This document shows positions 1 through 4,397 of a stretch of DNA of 5,799 nucleotides, in pieces; the stretch's first letter is position 1, and each line of letters starts with the position of its first letter. The position numbers and the translations under genes were made by a program. Location of the stretch: the NCBI GenBank assembly GCA_039198835.1, contig JBCCTH010000178.1, positions 1 to 5,799 on the forward strand, written 5' to 3'. The notes under the pieces were generated by a model. It worked only from the letters and a program-made list of their open reading frames with translations, was not told the origin of the DNA and did not search any database. The DNA is from Shimia_B sp039198835. Lineage in GTDB: Bacteria > Pseudomonadota > Alphaproteobacteria > Rhodobacterales > Rhodobacteraceae.

Positions 1-402
1 GTCCAACCCAACCCGTCCGCCGCCACCAGCGGTGCCTTGTTCGCGGCGGCCGTTCTGCTCGACAATGATCGAGACATTCAGCCGGGTCATCGGGCGTGCA
101 TCGCGGACCCGCAAGCCGTCAGGGCGCAAGATCTCCACCTCTTGCAAAGATGCGGCCAGTGAGGCGGTCACTTGCACAACCCGTGCGTCCAGATCGCGGG
201 CAAAGGCGTCAATCTCGCGCAAGGTCTCAACCTTTACGGGGAATTCCACCCCGGCGATGGGATTGGCGTCGGTATAAAGCCGTGTGTTGGTGGGGGCCGG
301 GCCATCCGCCCACACCCCACCACCATCGCCCGAGGCCAGCCGCACCGTTTCAGCGGCGCGCAACAGCGCGGCCTCAAACCGCCAAGCGCTCGAAACGCTC
401 AT
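1..402 (-). CDS. tldD: TldD-family metalloprotease, internal fragment (both ends missing)
   Basis: The minus strand is open from position 459 to the left edge. From about 376 downward it reads as TldD: FEAALLRAAETVRLASG, then a Y-T-D-A-N-P segment, ARDLDARVVQVTASLA, EILRPDGLRVRDARPM, TRLNVSIIVEQ and REQGTAGGGGRVGL near the edge. These match the middle of TldD, including the glycine-rich GGGGR stretch. TldD works with PmbA/TldE as a zinc protease that processes peptides such as microcins. The HExxxH zinc site would lie left of the window and cannot be checked. About the first 80-90 residues expected for the family are absent. The first in-frame ATG is at 402, but its first residues (MSVSSAWR) are antisense to the neighbouring M48 gene and do not look like TldD. 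I am confident of the family; whether this is a real truncated gene or an artefact is open. Confidence 0.85.
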   Translation of the reverse strand, partial: MSVSSAWRFEAALLRAAETVRLASGDGGGVWADGPAPTNTRLYTDANPIAGVEFPVKVETLREIDAFARDLDARVVQVTASLAASLQEVEILRPDGLRVRDARPMTRLNVSIIVEQNGRREQGTAGGGGRVGLD

Positions 403-643
403 TCGCGCGCGCAGCCGCGACAGCCGCGACGCGCGTATCCTGCGTGATCTCGGTCTCGCCTATGCCCGAGCGGGCCAAAATGGGATGGCCGCGCTCTCGG
501 GCGCAGAACGCCTTGCCCTTGTCGGGCGCATCGCAGATGCGGGCGCGCTGGCACGCCGCGCAATTGGGCTCTTGCCTCAGGGTAGCTCCGGCTGGCAACG
601 TGCCCAAGACATCTTAAGGACAGCAGAGTTGGTAGAAAGATGA
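284..643 (+). CDS. M48-family metalloprotease, C-terminal TPR tail only (5'-truncated)
   Basis: From about position 377 this frame encodes 88 residues that fit the C-terminal end of the periplasmic M48 (BepA/YfgC-like) proteases with TPR repeats: NRQALETLIRARSRDSRD, ARILRDLGLAYARAGQ, then an AERLALVGRIADAGALARRA helix pair and LLPQGSSGWQRAQDIL before the stop. Family members assist outer-membrane protein assembly and degrade misfolded precursors. The HExxH catalytic domain is absent. The nominal ATG at 284 lies in sequence that is antisense tldD, and an in-frame stop at 275-277 closes the frame upstream, so residues before about 377 are not M48-like. The stop overlaps the dsbA start (ATGA at 640-643), which is consistent with an original M48-dsbA operon. 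As it stands the product cannot be an active protease. A gene caller would probably report 284-643, but the homologous part is 377-643. Confidence 0.7.
   Translation: MLVGAGPSAHTPPPSPEASRTVSAARNSAASNRQALETLIRARSRDSRDARILRDLGLAYARAGQNGMAALSGAERLALVGRIADAGALARRAIGLLPQGSSGWQRAQDILRTAELVER
370..390. other. Breakpoint joining tldD (minus) to M48 (plus)
   Basis: TldD-like sequence on the minus strand ends at the F-E-A-A-L-L segment (about 376). M48-like sequence on the plus strand begins at N-R-Q-A-L-E (377). Both genes are cut inside conserved domains, head to head, with no intergenic space, start codon or promoter between them. I see no insertion sequence, target duplication or long inverted repeat at the point itself. 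It is either a genuine inversion or deletion breakpoint, or a chimeric join made during amplification or assembly. The sequence alone cannot separate these. Confidence 0.75.
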
Positions 644-1389
644 TCTCAAAGCTTCGCCCCGTCATAGCCGCTTTCGGCCTATGTGCAGCGCTTCCCGTCG
701 TAGCGCTCGATATTGAGGCGCTTTCAGACGCCGAGCGTGACGCATTTCGCGCCGAGATACGCGCCTATCTCCTCGATAATCCCGAGGTGCTGATGGAGGC
801 AATCGATGTGCTCGAGGCCCGTCAGGCCGATACACAGGCCGATGCCGATACCGCCTTGCTCGCCGCCAATATGGACGCCCTCACGAATGATGAGCATTCC
901 TGGGTCGGCGGCAATCCTGACGGCGATATCACGATTGTTGAATTCCTGGATTACCGCTGCGGGTTCTGCCGCCGCGCTTTCCCGGAAGTGGAAGAGCTCG
1001 TGGAAAGCGATGGCAATATCCGCATTATCGTCAAGGAGTTCCCCATCCTCGGCGCGCAAAGCGATCTCGCATCGCGCTTCGCCATCGCCGCCAAGCTCAC
1101 CCAGGGCGATGAGGCCTATAAAACCGCCCACGATGCGCTTATGACCTTCAGGGGCGAGATCACACCCGTGAGCCTGGCTGTCCTGGCCGAGGATATCGGG
1201 CTCGACGGCCCTGCCATCGCGGCGACGATGGAGACCGCGGAAGTTGATGCCATCATCCGCAAGAACTTTGAACTCGCGGGCAAGCTCGACATCAGAGGCA
1301 CGCCGACTTTTGTGATCGGCGCGCAGCTTGTCCGTGGGTTCGTGCCGCTCGATAGCATGCGCGAGATCGTCAACGAAGAGCGCGGGTAA
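640..1389 (+). CDS. DsbA-family periplasmic thiol:disulfide oxidoreductase (ScsC/Com1-like)
   Basis: The 249-residue protein has a signal peptide at about 1-22 (basic SKLRP, hydrophobic VIAAFGLCAALPVV, ending near VALD). An acidic helical segment follows at 25-65, containing RAYLLDNPEVLMEAIDVLE, which resembles the N-terminal oligomerisation domain of ScsC proteins. The thioredoxin fold starts near 95 with the redox motif CGFC at 107-110 in FLDYRCGFCRRAFPE, and the cis-proline loop is GTPTFVIG (220-227). It should form, reduce or shuffle disulfides in periplasmic proteins. The ATG lies inside the upstream M48 stop (ATGA), so translation was probably coupled; the local Shine-Dalgarno is weak (AAGGA at 616-620 is too far away). 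Because the M48 gene is truncated here, the operon's original promoter is missing from this configuration. A dedicated isomerase role, as for trimeric ScsC, is only an inference from the N-terminal domain. Confidence 0.9.
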   Translation: MISKLRPVIAAFGLCAALPVVALDIEALSDAERDAFRAEIRAYLLDNPEVLMEAIDVLEARQADTQADADTALLAANMDALTNDEHSWVGGNPDGDITIVEFLDYRCGFCRRAFPEVEELVESDGNIRIIVKEFPILGAQSDLASRFAIAAKLTQGDEAYKTAHDALMTFRGEITPVSLAVLAEDIGLDGPAIAATMETAEVDAIIRKNFELAGKLDIRGTPTFVIGAQLVRGFVPLDSMREIVNEERG

Positions 1390-1406
1390 GGGCAATCTGC
1401 GCTCAC

Positions 1407-1429
1407 CTGCCGCGCACAGCGGCGGTTTT
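1407..1429 (+). terminator. Rho-independent terminator of dsbA
   Basis: CTGCCGC (1407-1413) can pair with GCGGCGG (1419-1425), giving a seven-pair stem with one G-U pair and a five-base loop, GCACA. TTTT follows at 1426-1429. It lies 18 bases after the dsbA stop, and the T-run overlaps the stop codon of the convergent rodZ-like gene. On the opposite strand the hairpin is not followed by a T-run, so it is a poor terminator for the RodZ-like gene. Confidence 0.7.
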
Positions 1430-2960
1430 AATTCGCGTCGAGGCCCAAAGCTGCGCCATCCACCAGCGGGAATGCCGCTTTCACCGCTTCAGGCGTAAGC
1501 GCGACATTGCTCGCCGTTTGGCCCGGCGCGCCTGCGGGGCCAAAGAAAAGATCGCCAATGCGGAAATAGAGCGCCCCCGAATTGCCCGCGCGCAGCGTCG
1601 CTGCGTCAAGGTTTTCAGGCATCTGTTGAAGTTGACCCGGCGGGATGATCCCCTCGAAGCGCACCGCTCCATTGGCATCTCGCACGCGCACCCAGCTTTC
1701 TTCGGTGGAGACGAGCGCAACCCGCTCTCCCGTCAGATCAGGGATCAACGCGCCGGTTGATCCCGGCAGCACATCAGGCGAGCCAAGCTCCTGCAAGAGC
1801 TCGAAAAGAGCGCGATCTTCAAGCGGATTGGCGGGGGCGAAGGCGGCGCTCAGATCGGTTGACGCCAGCAAGACATCGGACACGACAGATGCCCCGGGCC
1901 CAGCCGGGCCCACCAATGTCCCGTTGACGCGGAAATAGAGCGCGCCCGCATTGCCAGCGCGCAAAACCGGGGTCTCCTCCGTCACGGGGATCGCATATTC
2001 CTCGCCCGCTTCGAGCGTCTTCTCAAAAACGACAGACCGGCTCGGTGTCTGCACACGCACCCATGTGGGTGCCACCGCGAGGAGCGCGACTTCAGGCGTC
2101 TCGCCGTCAACGACCTGAATGGCGGTTTCAGGCGCAGCCACGGCGGCGCGGCGAGGGCCTGCCGCAAAAGCGCCCTGCACCGCAGGGTCAAGCGAAGCGA
2201 TGGGGGCGTCACGCGCGGCCATCACAGGCACGTCAAGGGCCGCGGGCCGATAAAGCCTCTCAAGCGCATCGCTTGCTGTTGGCGCGGAAAGCGCCGGGCC
2301 GCCACCCGCGGCATCGACCGTTAAAGGCGTGCCCTCAAAGCCGGATGGCCCGCCCGAACCGGGCAAGCCAGTGATCTCGGTCGAGACGGCGGGCGCCTGA
2401 TTGATCGGCGCGAGATCCACGCGCTGGATCTCCTGCAAAAGCGCCCAACCGCCATAGCCAAGCCCTGCGATCAGCGCCACAAGAACAAAGGTAGAGCCTA
2501 TCGCACGGGGCTCGATGTCAGAAAAAAGCGGGCTTTCTGTCGGCTGGAACGGCACGACCGGGGCCGCGAGCGCCTCATCTGCCGGGCGCCCCACCGGGCG
2601 ATCTTCGCGGCTCTTGCGCATGGGCAGCGCGTCGGCCGAAAGGCCATGGACAGTGGAAAACCCGCTTTCCGCGCTGAACCGCTCAAAGGCCCAATCCGGA
2701 TCAAGCGAAAGATAGCGCGCGTAAGAGCGAACAAACCCGGCGATAAACCCCGGCGTGTCGAAGGCGGACGGGTCACAATTCTCGATCGCGGCGATGTAAT
2801 TGGCTTTGATCTTGAGTTCGCGCTGCACATCGAGAAGCGACTTGCCCAAAGTGGCTCGCTCCCCGCGCATCACATCGCCCAATCGCAACTCGTAGTCGTC
2901 AAAGCCCTTCAGCTCTTCAACGGACTCCTCAGGATCGGACTGTCCCCAACGGCCAATCAT
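1428..2960 (-). CDS. RodZ-like membrane protein: HTH_25 domain, one TM segment, two DUF4115-like repeats
   Basis: The 510-residue protein opens with ELKGFDDYELRLGDVMRGER (16-35), then a cytoplasmic RodZ-type helix-turn-helix at about 26-90 (LGKSLLDVQRELKIKANYI, TPGFIAGFVRSYARYLSLDP). A Pro/Ala-rich linker follows at 101-150, and one transmembrane helix at about 153-175 (FVLVALIAGLGYGGWALL). The remainder should be periplasmic: a disordered Gly/Ala/Pro stretch (about 185-285) and two related DUF4115-like domains at about 290-375 and 412-498. RodZ links MreB filaments to the elongasome and so controls rod shape; the family's HTH contacts MreB rather than DNA. The product is longer than E. coli RodZ because the C-terminal domain is doubled. 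The ATG at 2958-2960 has only a weak purine-rich upstream region (GGGGAAATGGCAGG on the minus strand). The gene lies downstream of hemA on the same strand with a 102-base gap, and it converges on dsbA. Function in this organism is inferred from domain order. Confidence 0.85.
   Translation of the reverse strand: MIGRWGQSDPEESVEELKGFDDYELRLGDVMRGERATLGKSLLDVQRELKIKANYIAAIENCDPSAFDTPGFIAGFVRSYARYLSLDPDWAFERFSAESGFSTVHGLSADALPMRKSREDRPVGRPADEALAAPVVPFQPTESPLFSDIEPRAIGSTFVLVALIAGLGYGGWALLQEIQRVDLAPINQAPAVSTEITGLPGSGGPSGFEGTPLTVDAAGGGPALSAPTASDALERLYRPAALDVPVMAARDAPIASLDPAVQGAFAAGPRRAAVAAPETAIQVVDGETPEVALLAVAPTWVRVQTPSRSVVFEKTLEAGEEYAIPVTEETPVLRAGNAGALYFRVNGTLVGPAGPGASVVSDVLLASTDLSAAFAPANPLEDRALFELLQELGSPDVLPGSTGALIPDLTGERVALVSTEESWVRVRDANGAVRFEGIIPPGQLQQMPENLDAATLRAGNSGALYFRIGDLFFGPAGAPGQTASNVALTPEAVKAAFPLVDGAALGLDAN
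1467..1727 (-). repeat. Second DUF4115-like repeat of the RodZ-like protein
   Basis: It encodes residues about 412-498: VALVSTEESWVRVRDANG, VRFEGIIPPGQ, LRAGNSGALYFRIGD, FFGPAGAPGQ and NVALTPEAVKAAF. It is the partner of the copy at 1836-2093. A linker of about 36 residues (376-411) separates the two copies. The repeat probably arose by internal domain duplication and has since diverged. Confidence 0.8.
1836..2093 (-). repeat. First DUF4115-like repeat of the RodZ-like protein
   Basis: It encodes residues about 290-375: VALLAVAPTWVRVQTP, a VFEKTLEAGE strand pair, then LRAGNAGALYFRVNG and GPAGP. It aligns by eye along its length with the second copy at 1467-1727. Both share the order W-V-R-V, F-E, G-x-x-x-x-x-P, LRAGN-x-GALYFR, GPAG and an S-x-V-x-L-x tail ending in A-A-F. 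The DNA still shares a perfect 15-base stretch (GCGGAAATAGAGCGC at 1929-1943 and 1560-1574). Confidence 0.8.
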
Positions 2961-3062
2961 TAACCTGCCATTTCCCCAATCAGCGCGCCTTCGATTCGAC
3001 GCGCTCCCATCTTTTAAGAGGCAATAGCACTAAAATAACAGGTTTGCACCCGGCGATAGAGG
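2961..3062 (-). promoter_or_regulatory. hemA-rodZ intergenic leader with an inverted repeat
   Basis: This AT-richer gap contains a perfect six-base inverted repeat, AGCGCG (2982-2987) with CGCGCT (3000-3005), about 22 bases upstream of the rodZ-like ATG. In the transcript it would form a hairpin with a 12-base loop. No strong -35/-10 pair stands out. The AT-rich run at 3014-3038 is the most likely place for a promoter, but I cannot fix one. Confidence 0.35.
3031..3052 (-). terminator. Possible terminator of hemA
   Basis: On the minus strand, CGGGT (3052-3048), GCAA loop (3047-3044) and ACCTG (3043-3039) form a five-pair stem with one G-U pair and a GNRA tetraloop. TTATTTTA follows. It starts 10 bases after the hemA stop. 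The stem is short, so termination could be partial and some rodZ transcription could come from read-through. Confidence 0.45.
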
Positions 3063-4286
3063 CTATCCGGCAAGCTCCGCGCGATTTAGCTCACACATGC
3101 TCCATAATGCATCCATAGATGAGATCAGGTGATCGCAATCTGCCGTGCTGTGGACAGGGCTCGGCGTGAAGCGCAAGCGCTCTGTGCCCCGTGGCACAGT
3201 GGGGAAGTTGATCGGCTGGACGTAAATCCCGTAGTCGCTCAAGAGCAGATCAGAGATCCGCTTGCACTTGACCGGGTTGCCCACATGCACGGGGATAATG
3301 TGGCTCCCATGGTCAATCAGCGGCAGGCCAAGGCCTTTGAGGCGCATCTTCAGGCTCGCCGCCTTGGCTTGGTGCGCGTCCCGGCGGTTTTGATCGCTTT
3401 TAAGATGCTTCACAGAGGCCGCACAGCCTGCTGCGATAGAAGGTGCGAGCGAGGTTGTGAAGATAAAGCCCGGCGCATAAGAGCGGATCGCATCAACCAT
3501 TTTGGCGGAGGCGGCGATGTAGCCACCCATGACGCCATAAGCCTTGGCCAAGGTCCCGTTGATGATGGTGAGGCGGTCCATGAGCCTGTCGCGCTCGGCC
3601 ACGCCCCCGCCGCGGGGCCCGTACATGCCGACAGCATGCACCTCATCAAGATAGGTCATCGCGCCAAAGTCTTCGGCCGCATCACATATCTCTGCGAGCG
3701 GCGCGAAGTCACCATCCATCGAATAGACGGATTCAAAGCAAACGAGCTTCGGCGCGTCAGGGTCATCGGCGGCCATGAGCGCGCGCAGATGTTCCACATC
3801 ATTGTGCCGGAAAATCCGTTTCGCGCCGCCATTGCGCCGCACGCCTTCAATCATCGATGCGTGATTGAGCGCGTCTGAATAGATGATCAGACCGGGAAAA
3901 AGACGCGGCAATGTGCTGAGTGTCGCGTCATTGGCGATATAGGCCGAGGTAAAGAGAAGCGCGGCTTCCTTCCCGTGTAGATCCGCCAGCTCGCCCTCGA
4001 GCGCGTTATGATAAACGGTTGTTCCAGAGATATTGCGCGTCCCGCCCGAGCCCGCGCCGGTGGCATCGAGCGCTTCGTGCATTGCCGCAAGGACAGCGGG
4101 ATGCTGGCCCATACCGAGATAATCATTCCCGCACCAAACGGTGATCTCTTGCTCGCGCCCATCCGGGCGTGTCCATGATGCCTGCGGGAACTGGCCGCGC
4201 TTGCGCTCGATATCAATGAACGTGCGGTAGCGGCCTTCTTCATGAAGCTGGCCGAGCGCTGCATCGAGATGGGTATTGATGTCCAA
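3063..4286 (-). CDS. hemA: 5-aminolevulinate synthase
   Basis: This PLP enzyme condenses glycine with succinyl-CoA to 5-aminolevulinate, CO2 and CoA, the first step of tetrapyrrole synthesis by the Shemin pathway. From the TTG at 4286-4284 the protein has 407 residues, the length I recall for the R. sphaeroides enzyme. Key residues fall on R. capsulatus ALAS numbering: R21 in GRYRTF, N54 in CGNDYLG, H142 in ALNHASM, D214 and H217 in LDEVHAVG, and the Schiff-base lysine K248 in NGTLAKAYG. Other family blocks are GSGGTRNISGT, ESVYSMDGD, SYAPGFIFTTSLAP and INFPTVPRGTERLRFTPSP. The frame is open to an ATG at 4421, but the 45 extra residues are not ALAS-like, cross the FNR box and would overlap the M20 start. 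The TTG is preceded by a good Shine-Dalgarno. An FNR-type site upstream suggests oxygen control. The gene is divergent from the M20 peptidase. Confidence 0.96.
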   Translation of the reverse strand: MDINTHLDAALGQLHEEGRYRTFIDIERKRGQFPQASWTRPDGREQEITVWCGNDYLGMGQHPAVLAAMHEALDATGAGSGGTRNISGTTVYHNALEGELADLHGKEAALLFTSAYIANDATLSTLPRLFPGLIIYSDALNHASMIEGVRRNGGAKRIFRHNDVEHLRALMAADDPDAPKLVCFESVYSMDGDFAPLAEICDAAEDFGAMTYLDEVHAVGMYGPRGGGVAERDRLMDRLTIINGTLAKAYGVMGGYIAASAKMVDAIRSYAPGFIFTTSLAPSIAAGCAASVKHLKSDQNRRDAHQAKAASLKMRLKGLGLPLIDHGSHIIPVHVGNPVKCKRISDLLLSDYGIYVQPINFPTVPRGTERLRFTPSPVHSTADCDHLISSMDALWSMCELNRAELAG

Positions 4287-4300
4287 GGAGCACCCTTTCC
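4284..4300 (-). promoter_or_regulatory. Shine-Dalgarno and TTG start of hemA
   Basis: On the minus strand GGAAAGGG (4300-4293) sits six bases before TTG (4286-4284), which is followed by D-I-N-T-H-L-D-A-A-L. This resembles the N-terminus of Rhodobacter HemA (M-D-Y-N-x-x-L-D-x-A-L). No ATG or GTG is available at this position, so the site decides the start. The rare start codon may limit HemA synthesis. Confidence 0.8.
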
Positions 4301-4310
4301 TGTCTGAGGC

Positions 4311-4340
4311 CTTATATGAGGCAGTCTGGAATGGTTCCAA
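4311..4340 (-). promoter_or_regulatory. Candidate hemA promoter
   Basis: On the minus strand, TTGGAA (4340-4335) and TATAAG (4316-4311) are separated by 18 bases. They sit 25 bases upstream of the TTG start and downstream of the FNR-type box. The implied start of transcription is about 70 bases from the centre of that box, a distance compatible with class I activation. The match to a sigma-70 promoter is moderate. Confidence 0.4.
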
Positions 4341-4365
4341 GTTCCAAAATGCCGCGCCGATCGCA

Positions 4366-4379
4366 TTGACACAGATCAA
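4366..4379. promoter_or_regulatory. FNR/FnrL-type binding site between hemA and the M20 gene
   Basis: TTGACACAGATCAA matches the FNR consensus TTGAT-N4-ATCAA at nine of ten specified positions. Read toward hemA it is TTGATCTGTGTCAA, centred about 86 bases before the TTG start. FnrL control of hemA through an upstream FNR-type site is known in Rhodobacter sphaeroides, and the location here agrees with that. The box lies only 19 bases before the ATG of the M20 gene, so it could also affect that gene. Binding is inferred, not shown. Confidence 0.7.
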
Positions 4380-4397
4380 AGAGCCTCGACTTCCCCA

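Noticed and set aside
96..617. Plus-strand 173-codon ORF
   Set aside because: It runs across the tldD/M48 junction in a third frame, is Arg/Pro/Ala-rich and matches neither gene. It is a shadow produced by GC-rich coding DNA.
724..1395. Minus-strand 223-codon ORF opposite dsbA
   Set aside because: It is antisense to a clear DsbA protein with a signal peptide and CGFC motif; the translation has no recognisable domain.
1894..1912. Tandem CCGGGCCCA direct repeat
   Set aside because: It encodes the GPAGPG turn of the RodZ-like protein's first DUF4115-like repeat. It is explained by codon use for Gly/Pro and is not a separate element.
1428..3062. Missing ispG beside the rodZ-like gene
   Set aside because: I recall ispG often neighbouring this gene in Rhodobacterales, but I cannot confirm it here. 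Local gene order varies, and the absence shows nothing by itself.
3129..3878. Plus-strand 249-codon ORF opposite hemA
   Set aside because: It lies wholly inside hemA, which has all catalytic residues. Long antisense frames are expected at this GC content.
4366..4394. TTGACA at 4366-4371 as a -35 box for the M20 gene
   Set aside because: No -10-like hexamer lies 16-18 bases downstream (ACTTCC at 4389-4394), and the ATG would fall at the transcription start. The same bases fit an FNR-type site better.
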